Shown piece by piece: positions 1 through 8,693 of a stretch of DNA of 64,000 nt (the first letter of the stretch is position 1; every line of letters starts with the position of its first letter). The DNA is from an uncultured Monoglobus sp. (GTDB taxonomy: Bacteria; Bacillota; Clostridia; Monoglobales; Monoglobaceae). The notes beneath the pieces were generated by a model. It had not been told where the DNA came from. It ran no database searches and was given only the letters and a program-made list of their open reading frames with translations. The translations under genes were made by a program, and so were the position numbers. The DNA lies in contig CANRHV010000007.1 of assembly GCA_947630505.1 (NCBI GenBank), positions 1 through 64,000 of the forward strand, read 5' to 3'.

Positions 1-1276
1 TATCCGTATTCAAGCAGGTCGGATATTATCGGCTTTGCCTCTGAGATCGGGATCGCGAAGCCCATGCCCTCAACGCCCGTGGTCGAGACCTTGACCGTGT
101 TTATGCCGATGACCTCGCCTCTGGAGTTGACAAGCGCTCCGCCCGAGTTGCCCGAGTTGATGGCCGCGTCGGTCTGGATAAGATTCATTGTTCTGCCGTC
201 AACGGTTATTGATCTGTTGACCGCGCTGACTATGCCCTGGGTAACGCTTCCGAAGAACTCGAGTCCCATCGGGTTTCCTATCGCTATAGCCGTCTCGCCC
301 ACCTCTACCGCAGACGAGTCGCCCAGCGTCGCCACGGTGAGCTCCTCGTTAGGCGTGATCTTTATGACCGCCAGGTCTGTCTGCTCGTCGGCGCCGATGA
401 CCTGAGCCTCGTACTCGGAACCGGTGTTAAGCTGAACCACAACTTTAACCGCACTTTCAACAACATGGTTATTGGTTATGATATATCCGTCGTCGCTGAT
501 TATTATGCCCGAGCCCTGGCCCTCGGAAACGCTGCGGCCCCCGAACAGACTCATCTGGCCCTCGATCGTGCTCTTTATTCCCACAACTGCGGGGCCGACC
601 TCTTTGGCTATCTCGGTGGTCTCCTTGGAGCCCTCGGTCGCCGCGGTGTTGGTAATGCCCGCCGTGTTTGAATCGGAGCCGCCGCTCGCGTTCTCGGTAT
701 TCTCAAGCTTGAGCTGCTGAGAAAGTCCGCCCTTGTCGGAAACGCTTCCCATCTTGTGTCCGAGCGCGAACGCTCCGCCCAGCACCGCCAGGTTGAGCAC
801 CGCCGCCGCCAGCAGCGCCGCCGTGTATCTCATGGTCTTGTTCTTCACGCCGCTCTTGCGCTTTTTGGCCTTTTTGTTTATATGCTCGCTGTAGGGCACG
901 TTTCCCATTCCCGAGCTTTGCGCGTAGTTATAACCCGCGTTATACGCCGCGTTGCTGTAAGACGCGCTTTGATACGTCGTCTGCTCCTGCTCTTCGGCGC
1001 GGGGGATCTCCGCTGTCTCGGTCTCCGTGTCATTTGCGAACGAAAACGTCTCCTTCGCGTTGGCGCCCAGATCCGAGCCGCTCAATCTGTACGACGCGTC
1101 CGCCTCGGGCTCCTCCGCCTTTGCCTCAATGACCGGTTCTTCGGTTTTCGCCTCAATAACCGGCTCTTCGGCCTTTGCCTCAATAACCGGCTCCTCGGCC
1201 GCTTCCGCCTCGAACGGCTCCGTGTTTTCGTTTTCGTGATCCTCGGGGTCATAATTCATTTTTAATTCATCCATAA
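1..1276 (-). CDS. HtrA/DegP-type membrane serine protease (3' end outside window)
   Basis: Reading the minus strand from ATG at 1276 gives an open frame that runs off the window edge at position 1. The order is an acidic N-terminus with repeats of the type EEPVIEAK, a basic stretch, one membrane segment (TAALLAAAVLNLAVLGG) and a trypsin-like domain. The catalytic triad is visible: His in TNNHVV, Asp in QTDLAVI and Ser in NSGNSGG. Such envelope proteases degrade or regulate misfolded exported proteins; a C-terminal PDZ domain would be expected but lies outside. AGGAGG at 1286-1291, 9 nt upstream, supports the start. Plus-strand frames over this region are shadows of this gene. The family call is sure; the exact paralog is not. 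Confidence 0.93.
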
Positions 1277-1417
1277 TAATGTACCTCCTGCGTAAGTCTT
1301 TATGTTAAAGCCTGTCGGCTTTCCTTATCACAGGTCTTATTATAAACCGAATATATTAAAAAATTATGACGAAACTGTAAAAGAATTAGTCTTTTTTAAT
1401 AAAATATGTTAACTTTT

Positions 1418-2218
1418 TTAAGACGCGTTTTTGAGCTGCAGTCTGAGCTTGTCGGCTATCATTGCGATGAACTCCGAGTTTGTCGGTTTGCCCTTTATCT
1501 GCGACACGGTGTAGCCGAAAACGTTGTTCAAGGTGTCCATGTCGCCTCTGTCCCACGCAAGCTCTATGGCGTGGCGTATGGCGCGCTCCACTCTGCTCGA
1601 GGTGGTGCCGAAGTTTTCGGCGATGGTCGGATACAGCTCTTTGGTTACGGAATTCATAATATCAAGATCGTATATCGCCATCATGATCGCGCGTCTTATG
1701 TATTGATAGCCCTTTATGTGCGCGGGTATGCCGATCTCGTGTATAACGTTCGTCACCATTGACTCAACCTTGCTGTAGTCGAACTTTTTTGCGCTCACCC
1801 CGCGATTTTTCGCGATATCTACTCCGGTGGTGATGGGCGACGCCATCATGGTTATCCTGTCGATGACCGCGTCGTAGTTCACGGGCTTGAGCATGCAGTA
1901 ATCCACTCCCGAAAGACTGGCAAACGACGCGAACGTGTCGCTCAAAACCGAGCTTATTATCAAAATATGCGGCCGCTTTTTAAGCTGCATCCGATTCAGC
2001 CTCTCCAACACTCCCACGCCGTCTATTGTGGGCAAAAGCATATCCATTACCAGCACGTCGGGGCCGCTGTTTTTGACCATCGACGAGACCTCCAGCCCGT
2101 CGTACACGCAGCCGACCACCTCGATTTTTGTGGTCTGCCGCATATAATCGCACAGACCGTTCGCACCGTCCTTGTCGTAATCCGCGACCGCGACCTTGAT
2201 TTTTTGATTGTTCTCCAT
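1418..2218 (-). CDS. spo0A: Stage 0 sporulation response regulator Spo0A
   Basis: 266 residues, the usual Spo0A length. The N-terminal receiver has the acidic pocket near D13 and the phospho-acceptor Asp at about 59 in VLVMDMLLP. The C-terminal DNA-binding domain carries the Spo0A signature [19 protein letters not shown] followed by the recognition-helix region [14 protein letters not shown]. Phosphorylated Spo0A is the master switch for entry into sporulation and binds 0A boxes. The gene follows spoIVB, the conserved order in spore-forming Firmicutes, but has its own promoter and a 0A box, so autoregulation is likely. The start is MENNQK with a modest upstream GAGG-type site. Confidence 0.98.
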   Translation of the reverse strand: MENNQKIKVAVADYDKDGANGLCDYMRQTTKIEVVGCVYDGLEVSSMVKNSGPDVLVMDMLLPTIDGVGVLERLNRMQLKKRPHILIISSVLSDTFASFASLSGVDYCMLKPVNYDAVIDRITMMASPITTGVDIAKNRGVSAKKFDYSKVESMVTNVIHEIGIPAHIKGYQYIRRAIMMAIYDLDIMNSVTKELYPTIAENFGTTSSRVERAIRHAIELAWDRGDMDTLNNVFGYTVSQIKGKPTNSEFIAMIADKLRLQLKNAS

Positions 2219-2337
2219 TTTAATTCCTCTTTTCTTAACAATTTTTTGACTGCACCGCGATTACGGATTTTGTCGCAAAAGCTCTTAACGCTTTTGTAAC
2301 GTTATAGCCATAATTTGGTAACATTCAATTTAACCAG

Positions 2338-2377
2338 ATTATACAACCTGTGCAAAAAATTGTCAATACTTTCGACA
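2338..2377 (-). promoter_or_regulatory. spo0A promoter with adjacent 0A box
   Basis: On the minus strand TTGACA (2366-2361) is followed after exactly 17 nt by TATAAT (2343-2338), a full consensus housekeeping promoter. Immediately upstream, 2377-2371 reads TGTCGAA, an exact Spo0A-binding box. The predicted transcript starts near 2331, giving a leader of roughly 110 nt to the spo0A ATG at 2218. The box just upstream of the -35 suggests control by Spo0A~P itself. Confidence 0.8.
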
Positions 2378-2395
2378 TTATTTTATCCTATTTTT

Positions 2396-2434
2396 ACCAA
2401 AAAAATTTTAAAAAGGGTGAAAATCTCACCCTTT
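2396..2434 (-). terminator. Rho-independent terminator after spoIVB
   Basis: A 9-bp stem, AAAGGGTGA (2412-2420) with TCACCCTTT (2426-2434) and a 5-nt loop, is followed on the minus strand by a T-rich tail (2411-2396). It lies 37 nt beyond the spoIVB stop and separates spoIVB from the spo0A promoter. Confidence 0.85.
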
Positions 2435-2470
2435 GCGAGTTATCTTCCGAAACTTTCCCAAAAAATTTGA

Positions 2471-3478
2471 TTATTCGGGTATGCTCTCGATAAATATCCC
2501 GTAGCCCACTTCGGGCTCCTTGACAAGCACATGCGTGACCGAGCCGATCAGCTTTCCGTCCTGTATTATCGGACTTCCGCTCATGCCCCGAACTATGCCG
2601 CCGGTCTTTTTGATCAGCTCGTCGTCGGTTACCTTAAAAATAATGTCCTTGTCCTCGCCGCTGTCGTAATTTATTTCGGTGATCTCGATCGAGAACCCGT
2701 CAATGCGGCTCCCTTCTATATTTGAGTATATGCGCGCCTCTCCCTTGTGTATCTCCTCTCTCGAGCCGACGGGCACCGCCTCGCTCACCGAGACCAGATT
2801 TTCGGGGTCGGTGACAGTGCCGGTTATCCCGTATCGGCTGCTGCGTTCGATCTCTCCGATCTTGCGGCGGTTTTCGGAATACACGCCGATCAGCTCTCCG
2901 GGCGCCCCGTTTTCGCCTCTGCGCACTCCTGCGATATCCGCCTTGTACACGTCGCCCACGTGGCCGCCGTCCTCGTTCTCGGCCGACTCGCTTATGCTGT
3001 GTCCCACCGCCGCGAACTTTTTGGTTTTCGGGTCATAGTAGGTCACGGTGCCGACTCCCGAAGCGGCGTCGATTATCCACACGCCGATCTTCAGCCTGCC
3101 GTCGGCCGCCCTCACGGGAACAACGCCGACCTCGCGGCTGCCATTTCCGTTTTCGACCGTCAAATGCGCCTCCTCGCCGTCGCTCAGACGGTTCAGCTTT
3201 TTTGTGAACTCATCGACCGTGCCGACCGCCGCTCCGTTCACAGCGGTTATCGTGTCGCCCGGCTCTATTCCGGCGTCGCGGGCGGGCGAGACTGTGTTAC
3301 CGTCCGCCGTCTCGACGTCTCCGGGCTTGTCTACATAGGCGCCTCCCATATTGAGCGAAACGCCCACGCTCTGGCCGCCGGGCACCACGTACCGCTCGCT
3401 CTCCTCGGCGGCAGCGGGCGTCAGCAGCAGCGACAGGATCCCCGCCGCCGCAGCTATTCTTTTGGAAATCAAATTCAT
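2471..3478 (-). CDS. spoIVB: SpoIVB peptidase (S55 family)
   Basis: 335 residues with an N-terminal signal sequence (ISKRIAAAAGILSLLLTPAA), a PDZ domain at about 40-110 (GIEPGDTITAVNG) and a C-terminal S55 peptidase domain. The catalytic His is in AAVGHSISE and the catalytic Ser in VRGMSGSPI. In Bacillus SpoIVB is made in the forespore and crosses to the intermembrane space to trigger pro-sigmaK processing. The protein is shorter than the roughly 425-residue Bacillus protein, mostly in the N-terminal linker. AAGGAGG lies just upstream of ATG 3478. The position directly upstream of spo0A is the conserved spore-former arrangement. Confidence 0.95.
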   Translation of the reverse strand: MNLISKRIAAAAGILSLLLTPAAAEESERYVVPGGQSVGVSLNMGGAYVDKPGDVETADGNTVSPARDAGIEPGDTITAVNGAAVGTVDEFTKKLNRLSDGEEAHLTVENGNGSREVGVVPVRAADGRLKIGVWIIDAASGVGTVTYYDPKTKKFAAVGHSISESAENEDGGHVGDVYKADIAGVRRGENGAPGELIGVYSENRRKIGEIERSSRYGITGTVTDPENLVSVSEAVPVGSREEIHKGEARIYSNIEGSRIDGFSIEITEINYDSGEDKDIIFKVTDDELIKKTGGIVRGMSGSPIIQDGKLIGSVTHVLVKEPEVGYGIFIESIPE

Positions 3479-3561
3479 TTCCGCGCCTCCTTGTTATGAT
3501 CTTTTCTCGCTTTCGATTATAGTATGACCCGGCGGCGCGAAAGGTAGTATAGCAATAAATG

Positions 3562-3591
3562 AAAAAGCGGGGCGGCAATACCTGCCGCCCC
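3562..3591 (-). terminator. Terminator after the small N/Q-rich gene
   Basis: GGGGCGGCA (3569-3577) pairs with TGCCGCCCC (3583-3591), a 9-bp GC-rich stem with a 5-nt loop, followed on the minus strand by GC and a T5 run (3566-3562). It lies 12 nt beyond the stop of the small minus-strand ORF and supports that ORF being a real transcription unit. Confidence 0.85.
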
Positions 3592-3603
3592 TGATTTTCT
3601 CAC

Positions 3604-3714
3604 TCAGTCGTCGCTCTGCTCCGACTCGCTCTTCTGCTTCTTTGAGCTCTGATTCTGGTTGTTGTTCTGGTTCTGATTGTTGCTCTGGTTACGGTTATTG
3701 TTTTTGCTTGACAT
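3604..3714 (-). CDS. Very small Asn/Gln-rich protein (36 aa)
   Basis: Minus-strand ATG at 3714 is preceded by AGGAGG with good spacing and the frame stops at 3604, giving 36 residues. After MSSK it is nearly all Asn, Gln, Ser and Arg, then ends in a Lys/Glu/Ser/Asp tail. It has its own terminator (3562-3591) and an AT-rich upstream region. There is no membrane segment or signal peptide. Low-complexity N/Q-rich micro-proteins beside sporulation genes could be spore-associated, but no function can be read from the sequence. It lies 125 bp upstream of spoIVB and is separated from it by the terminator. Confidence 0.7.
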   Translation of the reverse strand: MSSKNNNRNQSNNQNQNNNQNQSSKKQKSESEQSDD

Positions 3715-3929
3715 AAATTAACCTCCTAAAATTAAGTTAAATTTTATTTTGCAACAGTAGTTTTCTCAAAAACAAATTAATTATACATTTTTTTCTGAAC
3801 TTTTAAAATTTGCCGAGAATATAACTGTATTAACGGAATATATTATAAGTATACCGACATAAAAATATTCGATTCGAAAATGCTCCGAATCGAATATGAC
3901 GGAAAAATTTAAAAGGACAGGTGAAATTT

Positions 3930-4304
3930 ATGTATAACAGACGCGCGGGCGGCGCTCCCGTCCGCGATTTTGAAGATATCGAGATAACCCTTCCGCCTCC
4001 GGTCCCCGGCGAGGACCAAAGTCTGTACGCGCCGATACTGAGCGGAACCGAAAAAATTTTCAGCGTGCCCGACGACGCCGAAAGCGGCTCAAATGTGCTG
4101 AGCCGATATTTAAAAGAGTTCCGCGGCCAAAACGTATGCCTCGCGCTCTGGGACAGATACGGCGGAAAATGCGAAAAATGCGGGATACTCAAAGAGGTCG
4201 GCAGCGATTATCTCGCTATAAAAGAGCCCCGCACCAAACGCCTGATAATAACCGAAACGGACAAAGTAAAATATATCAGCGTGTTCTGCGCCCAACGAAC
4301 GTAG
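3930..4304 (+). CDS. Uncharacterised small protein with CxxC pair
   Basis: ATG 3930 with AGGTGA about 6 nt upstream gives 124 residues; a GTG three codons earlier overlaps that ribosome site and is less likely. The first third is Pro-rich and acidic (ITLPPPVPGEDQS). The C-terminal half (about 60-124) looks like a compact beta-rich domain with a CEKC pair, ending VKYISVFCAQ. There is no signal or membrane segment. It is followed by a hairpin and a palindromic repeat element. I do not recognise the family; the place between spoIVB and dpaAB fits a sporulation or coat role, which is inference only. Confidence 0.6.
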   Translation: MYNRRAGGAPVRDFEDIEITLPPPVPGEDQSLYAPILSGTEKIFSVPDDAESGSNVLSRYLKEFRGQNVCLALWDRYGGKCEKCGILKEVGSDYLAIKEPRTKRLIITETDKVKYISVFCAQRT

Positions 4305-4342
4305 TGAACGTAGCGATTAGTGATTAGCGAATAGTGATTAGA

Positions 4343-4364
4343 ACGGGCGGCAAATTGCCGCCCG
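4343..4364 (+). terminator. GC-rich hairpin after the 124-aa gene
   Basis: CGGGCGGC and GCCGCCCG form an 8-bp stem around AAATT, followed by a weak T stretch (ACTTTGG). It lies 40 nt past the stop codon. The poor U-tract makes it a weaker terminator or part of the neighbouring repeat element. Confidence 0.45.
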
Positions 4365-4369
4365 ACTTT

Positions 4370-4502
4370 GGCTCGCCCCTTGGGGAGAGCTGGCGCCGAA
4401 GGCGACTGAGAGGGGTTCCTAGCCCCTAGGCCCTAATCTCTAGTACATACGTTAACCCCTCTCCGCCCGCAAGCGGGCACCTCTCCCCAAGGGGCGAGGC
4501 AG
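4370..4502. repeat. Interspersed palindromic repeat, copy A
   Basis: Two arms in opposite orientation: 4370-4417 (CTCGCCCCTTGGGGAGAG, then a small hairpin CGCCGAAGGCG, then CTGAGAGGGG) and 4454-4500 (ACCCCTCTCCGC ... CTCCCCAAGGGGCGAG). The arms can fold into one long imperfect hairpin. The CTAGCCCCTAGGCCCTAATC stretch lies between them. Related copies occur at 30626-30800, 45408-45482, 50386-50470 and 63690-63805, always between genes. Confidence 0.8.
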
Positions 4503-4586
4503 ACCAACGAGGGAGTCATCCTCCCCATTGTGCAAAACACACAAAAAAATATAATATCCTTTGCACAATATCAACAAAGTTTTCTA

Positions 4587-4713
4587 TTGAAATATTTTTA
4601 AAAATGTTGTAAGATATATGCATACCACAACTAAACAATCTTTTTTTCATTTCCTTCTGCCCGGCAACGGGCGGAACACTCCCGACCGAGATAGCAATAT
4701 CTCGGTCATTTTT
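4587..4713 (+). promoter_or_regulatory. Promoter plus short leader ending in a terminator, upstream of dpaA
   Basis: TTGAAA (4587-4592), a 17-nt spacer and TAAGAT (4610-4615) make a plausible vegetative promoter. The transcript would contain a GCCCG/CGGGC hairpin and then a 10-bp stem GACCGAGATA/TATCTCGGTC with a GCAA loop (4684-4707) followed by T5. It could be a small RNA or an attenuator before dpaA. No known riboswitch class was recognised. Confidence 0.45.
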
Positions 4714-4720
4714 ATTCCGC

Positions 4721-4747
4721 ACCAAATGCCCGCCCCGGCATAGAATA
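4721..4747 (+). promoter_or_regulatory. SigmaK-like promoter for dpaAB
   Basis: AC (4721-4722), 16 nt, then CATAGAATA (4739-4747) fits the mother-cell sigmaK pattern AC-N16/17-CATAnnnTA. It sits 17 nt before the dpaA ATG. In Bacillus the dipicolinate synthase genes are sigmaK-dependent, which agrees with this reading. Confidence 0.55.
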
Positions 4748-4763
4748 TACCGAGGTGTTGAAT

Positions 4764-5657
4764 ATGAGCAAACATTATGTATTCGCGTTTATAGGCGGCG
4801 ACCGCAGACAGGTCTATGTCATAAACGGATTGGCGCGGTGCGGCCACAAGATCAGAGCCGCGGGTCTGAGCGGCGCGGAGCTTTCGGAGATCGGCGGCGT
4901 GACGCTGTGCTCAAGCCCCGCCTCCGCTCTTGAAGGCGCCGATTTTATCGTGCTTCCTGTTCCGTACGCATCCGTTTTGAATTCCGACAACATAAACACC
5001 CCATTATATGACAAGGAGATCAGACTGAGCGAGCTTTTCTCAAACAGAGATGCGCTCGACGGAAAGCTGATACTGGCGGGCAAAGTCGACGAGCGGCTTA
5101 GCACTCTCGCGGGACTTTCGGGCGCGCGGACCGTGGACTATATGGAGCGCGAGGAACTGGCGGTGCTCAACGCGGTGCCAACCACCGAGGGTGCGGTCAA
5201 GATCGCGATCGAGGAGCTGCCGATAACGCTCCGCGGCTCGCGGTGCCTGGTGACGGGATTCGGCAGAGTCGGCAAGATACTGTGCGCCGCCCTCAAGGGT
5301 CTGGGCGCCAACGTCACCGCCGCCGCCAGAAAAAAGCGCGATCTCGCGTACATCAAAGCCTTCGGCTATGAGGGCGCGGACATAACGCGGCCCCTGCCGT
5401 TCCCCGAAAAATTCGACGCGGTCTTCAACACGGTGCCGAAGCTCATCATAGACGAGGCCGTTCTGCGCTCCCTGAAGCCCGACTGCCTGATAATAGACCT
5501 TGCCTCAAAGCCCGGCGGAGTCGATTTTGAGGCGGCGCGGCGCACCGGCCGCACCGTGATCTGGGCCCTCTCCCTCCCGGGGAAAACGGCGCCGCTCACG
5601 GCGGGGGAAATTATTTGCGACACGATCAAAAACATCATAGACGAGCAAGCGAGGTGA
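4764..5657 (+). CDS. dpaA: Dipicolinate synthase subunit A
   Basis: 297 residues from ATG 4764, with GAGGTG 6 nt upstream; a GTG three codons earlier is part of that ribosome site. The N-terminal part (FAFIGGDRRQVYVI) and the C-terminal Rossmann fold with VTGFGRVGKILCAAL (about 153-168) are typical of DpaA/SpoVFA. With DpaB it converts the lysine-pathway intermediate dihydrodipicolinate to dipicolinic acid in the mother cell; the product is loaded with calcium into the spore core. It is followed closely by dpaB, so the pair is one operon. Confidence 0.95.
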   Translation: MSKHYVFAFIGGDRRQVYVINGLARCGHKIRAAGLSGAELSEIGGVTLCSSPASALEGADFIVLPVPYASVLNSDNINTPLYDKEIRLSELFSNRDALDGKLILAGKVDERLSTLAGLSGARTVDYMEREELAVLNAVPTTEGAVKIAIEELPITLRGSRCLVTGFGRVGKILCAALKGLGANVTAAARKKRDLAYIKAFGYEGADITRPLPFPEKFDAVFNTVPKLIIDEAVLRSLKPDCLIIDLASKPGGVDFEAARRTGRTVIWALSLPGKTAPLTAGEIICDTIKNIIDEQAR

Positions 5658-5662
5658 AACTC

Positions 5663-6253
5663 TTGACAGAAAACAGTACATTGAGCGGCCTCAGGATCGG
5701 GTTCGGCATCACGGGCTCGTTCTGCACGATCTCAAAGGTCCTGCCGGTTATCGAGGACCTTGCGGACCGAGGCGCCAACATAATTCCGATACTTTCAAAA
5801 ACCGCCGCCGAGACCGACACCCGGTTCGGCAAAGCCGCCGACCTGAAGCGAATGCTGGAGGGGATAACCGGCAAAAAGCCCCTGACCGAGATAACCGAGG
5901 TGGAGCCGATAGGCCCGAAAGGCCTTATCGACATCATGGCGGTGGCGCCCTGCACGGGCAACTCGATCGCCAAAATAGCGGGCGGCATATCCGACACGCC
6001 GGTGACGCTGGCGGTCAAGTCGCATCTTAGAAACAACCGCCCGGTCGTCATCGCTGTCTCGACCAACGACGGACTGAGCGGAAACATCAAAAACATCGGC
6101 GCGCTGCTGACGCGGAAAAACATCTACATCGTGCCCTTCGGCCAGGACGACAGCATGAGCAAGGAAAACTCCCTGGTCTCCGACTTCGTCCTGACGCCCC
6201 CGACCATAATCTCGGCCCTGAAAGGGACCCAGCTCCAGCCGCTTTTGATATAA
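5663..6253 (+). CDS. dpaB: Dipicolinate synthase subunit B (flavoprotein)
   Basis: About 196 residues from TTG 5663, with GAGGTG 6 nt upstream; extending further upstream would overlap dpaA in another frame without a ribosome site. The N-terminus LSGLRIGFGITGSFCT and MAVAPCTGNSIAKIAGG are hallmarks of the flavoprotein family that includes DpaB/SpoVFB. It partners with DpaA in dipicolinate synthesis during sporulation. A strong terminator overlaps its stop codon and closes the operon. Confidence 0.95.
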   Translation: MTENSTLSGLRIGFGITGSFCTISKVLPVIEDLADRGANIIPILSKTAAETDTRFGKAADLKRMLEGITGKKPLTEITEVEPIGPKGLIDIMAVAPCTGNSIAKIAGGISDTPVTLAVKSHLRNNRPVVIAVSTNDGLSGNIKNIGALLTRKNIYIVPFGQDDSMSKENSLVSDFVLTPPTIISALKGTQLQPLLI

Positions 6254-6297
6254 AAAACCATGGCAGCCGAATCTATTTCGGCCGCCATGGTTTTTTG
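6252..6297 (+). terminator. Strong terminator after dpaB
   Basis: AAAACCATGGC and GCCATGGTTTT form the outer stem with an inner GCCGAA/TTCGGC stem around TCTA, followed by T6. The A and T runs on both sides make it usable in both directions. Confidence 0.9.
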
Positions 6298-6367
6298 TAG
6301 TTTACAATCATATAAAACTCTAAATAAATTATTTTGACTAAACGCAACGACTTTTGATTTTTACAAT

Positions 6368-6844
6368 TTGATTGAGAAAATCGTCAGCTATCCCGATAAA
6401 CTAAGACTTGACGTAAATTTGCTGCAGGTGGTATTTGCGAAACTTTTTATGCCGAGCACAGTAAAATCCGATAATATTTGTTGGGAAACTCTTGATAATA
6501 AAATCGAAATTTTATTATACTTTAAAGATTATTTTGATATATTATATAATTATCTGAAAATCGTTTTCAGAGACGGATATTATTCATTCGCGGAAGATTT
6601 ATATAATACAAGAATAGTGTATATTTTTGTTTATTTAAAAAAACAAAAAGAGATAAATAATTTATATAATATCCTGATAGAACATTGTGAATCATACACT
6701 CCGATATTTTATGATTTTTGGGGGAACGGGTTTCATTTTTCCCCGGAACAGCCATGGTCTTTTTTTACTCAAGGCTGGGATATGCCCGAAGACGAATTAT
6801 ATAATACAAAACTGTTTGACGAAAACGGAGAAATAATCAAATAG
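6368..6844 (+). CDS. AT-rich hypothetical protein, start uncertain
   Basis: An open frame of about 158 codons, rich in Tyr, Asn, Ile and Phe, ending in TAG at 6844. No ATG or ribosome site is visible at the 5' end; the frame is open back to 6338, so either TTG 6368 is used or the gene has lost its 5' end. No signal peptide or membrane segment; it ends with an acidic region. Base composition is much more AT-rich than dpaAB. It is followed 11 nt later by a short leucine-rich-repeat fragment. I do not recognise the family; likely horizontally acquired and possibly decayed. Confidence 0.4.
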   Translation: MIEKIVSYPDKLRLDVNLLQVVFAKLFMPSTVKSDNICWETLDNKIEILLYFKDYFDILYNYLKIVFRDGYYSFAEDLYNTRIVYIFVYLKKQKEINNLYNILIEHCESYTPIFYDFWGNGFHFSPEQPWSFFTQGWDMPEDELYNTKLFDENGEIIK

Positions 6845-6855
6845 GATATGTTTAT

Positions 6856-7155
6856 ATGATACAAACTCAAAATATTCAAAAATATTTGAAAGAAATAGAG
6901 ATAGATAAAGAAAACCCGTATTATTGTTCTGTTGACGGTAACCTGTTTGATAAAGAGAAAAAAACAATATTACAATATGCCGTCGGAAAACAGGACACAG
7001 AATTTGCTATACCCGACAGCGTAACAAAAATCGGCAATTCCGCATTTCAAGGTTGCAACAACTTGACAAGTGTGAGAATACCAAGCAGCGTAACCTATAT
7101 CGGTGATTTTGCTTTTGTGAACTGTAAAAATTTGAAACGCATCGAAAATGTTTGA
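6856..7155 (+). CDS. Short BspA-type leucine-rich-repeat (LRR_5) protein, probably a fragment
   Basis: 99 residues starting MIQTQNIQ. From about residue 50 it carries two LRR_5 repeats (IPDSVTKIGNSAFQGCNNL and IPSSVTYIGDFAFVNCKNL), the repeat type of BspA-like surface proteins. It stops after only two repeats where such proteins usually continue, and has no signal peptide, so it is probably a remnant. The same repeat type is found intact in the protein at 27449-30613. The stretch to 7337 has no convincing gene; it holds only a weak terminator. Confidence 0.55.
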   Translation: MIQTQNIQKYLKEIEIDKENPYYCSVDGNLFDKEKKTILQYAVGKQDTEFAIPDSVTKIGNSAFQGCNNLTSVRIPSSVTYIGDFAFVNCKNLKRIENV

Positions 7156-7272
7156 TGAGAACCACAAACTAACAATGGCGAAGCTTAGACGCGATTACTG
7201 TGAATATTCCGATGTCGATGCGCAAGATCAGCAATATAATGAACCATAACGTTGAAATGACCGACGATCTTT

Positions 7273-7298
7273 ACCGCGCTTGAGCTTGGCGGTTTTTT
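7273..7298 (+). terminator. Weak terminator before the solute-binding protein gene
   Basis: ACCGC (7273-7277) pairs with GCGGT (7289-7293), followed by T5 and an AT-rich tail. The stem is short, so this is tentative. Confidence 0.4.
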
Positions 7299-7338
7299 AA
7301 TTTACGGCAAAATATTTTTGCGGCAAAATAAAAACATA

Positions 7339-7367
7339 TGGACAAAATCATGGTAATACAGTATAAT
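7339..7367 (+). promoter_or_regulatory. Promoter of the solute-binding protein gene
   Basis: TGGACA (7339-7344), 17-nt spacer, TATAAT (7362-7367). The predicted start near 7374 gives a leader of about 27 nt to ATG 7401. Confidence 0.7.
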
Positions 7368-7400
7368 AAAACCATGACACAGACTATATGGGAGACGTTC

Positions 7401-8684
7401 ATGATGAAAAAATTTTGTTACGCTTTGCTCGCGCTCTGTCTTGCGGCGGCTCTTTTGCTCACGGGCTGCGCCGACACGGCCGAAAACGCCGACGGCTCGG
7501 TGACCATAACCGTTATGGGCAGGAAAAACGACCTGGCAAAGAGTTATATGACGAGCATTTTCGACCAATACGAGAAAGCAACGGGGAACAGGATAAAGCC
7601 CCTGCCCATCGAGGACGCGGAATTTGAGGCGCAGGCCGCGGGAAGCTTCGCAAACGGGGAGGTTCCGGATATATTCCTGCATTTTCACAATTCTGATCTC
7701 GACCGTTTTGACGTTAAGAATAACTTTCTTTATCTCAACGACGAGGGCTGGGTGGACGAGCTGACCGACAGCTCGCGGGAATACTGCCTGGACGAGGACG
7801 GGAACCTTATGGGGCTTCCGTTCTGGGAAAGCTCGATATCGGGCTGCTACTACAACAAGACCATACTCGACAGTCTCGGCCTGAGACCCGCCGCGACCCA
7901 GAGCGAGTTCGACGTGCTGTGCCAGGCGATAAAGATCGCGGGCTATACTCCGATCTGCTGGGCAGCCGACGGCAGCGCGTGGCCCGTGCAGTTCGCCCTC
8001 GACCCGATATTCGCGGACGATCCCGAGCTGCTTAAAAAGATCAACAAAAACGAGATGACCTTCTCGGACATACCCGAGGTTGCCGACATGGCGCGATGGA
8101 TAGGCGGCGCCGCTCAAAACGGCTGGTTCGGCCCGAACTATCTCAATCAGAGCATTGACGACATCGGCTCCGTCATGAGCTCGGGTCAGGCGGTCATGAC
8201 GTTTATCTGGGACACGTGGTTCTATACCGACCTGCCCGAGGACGGCAAATACAATATCGACGACTTCGCGCTTATGCCCGCGTTTTTGAACACAACGCCA
8301 AACGGCACCTACGAGGGCGGGAACCTCAACATGATGATGGTAAACAAAAACGGCAAGCACGTGGACGACTGCCTTGATTTTCTTGATTTCTGCGCCGATA
8401 AGGAAAACTACAACAAGGCCTTTGACGGCATATCCACCGCCGACTGCTTTAAGAATCAGACCACGAATATAGAGTCTCCGATGGTGACAGACGCCGCCGA
8501 ATCGGTCGCCGCGAACCTGCGCGCCTCGACCGCCGCCTCCAAAATTCTGGGCTACGGCGACGAGGACGTGACCCTCGCGTTGGACGCGCTTTTCAGAAAC
8601 GAGACCGACGCGGAGGGCTGCGTGAAACTCATGGACGGCTACAGAACATCCGCCGCCTCCGATGAGGGCAAAGACGGCTTCTGA
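7401..8684 (+). CDS. ABC transporter extracellular solute-binding lipoprotein (sugar type)
   Basis: 427 residues from ATG 7401, with GGGAG 6 nt upstream. A lipoprotein signal peptide ends in the lipobox LLLTGC, followed by a family 1 extracellular solute-binding fold: ITVMGRKND near the N-terminus, PDIFLHF, LMGLPFWESSISGCYYNK and a Trp-rich ligand region (WAADGSAWPVQF). Proteins of this type catch sugars or oligosaccharides for an ABC importer. No permease or ATPase gene is adjacent, so it is an orphan here and must share a transporter elsewhere or act as a sensor. Its stop is only 12 nt from the convergent tracrRNA terminator. Confidence 0.85.
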   Translation: MMKKFCYALLALCLAAALLLTGCADTAENADGSVTITVMGRKNDLAKSYMTSIFDQYEKATGNRIKPLPIEDAEFEAQAAGSFANGEVPDIFLHFHNSDLDRFDVKNNFLYLNDEGWVDELTDSSREYCLDEDGNLMGLPFWESSISGCYYNKTILDSLGLRPAATQSEFDVLCQAIKIAGYTPICWAADGSAWPVQFALDPIFADDPELLKKINKNEMTFSDIPEVADMARWIGGAAQNGWFGPNYLNQSIDDIGSVMSSGQAVMTFIWDTWFYTDLPEDGKYNIDDFALMPAFLNTTPNGTYEGGNLNMMMVNKNGKHVDDCLDFLDFCADKENYNKAFDGISTADCFKNQTTNIESPMVTDAAESVAANLRASTAASKILGYGDEDVTLALDALFRNETDAEGCVKLMDGYRTSAASDEGKDGF

Positions 8685-8693
8685 GCCCGACAA

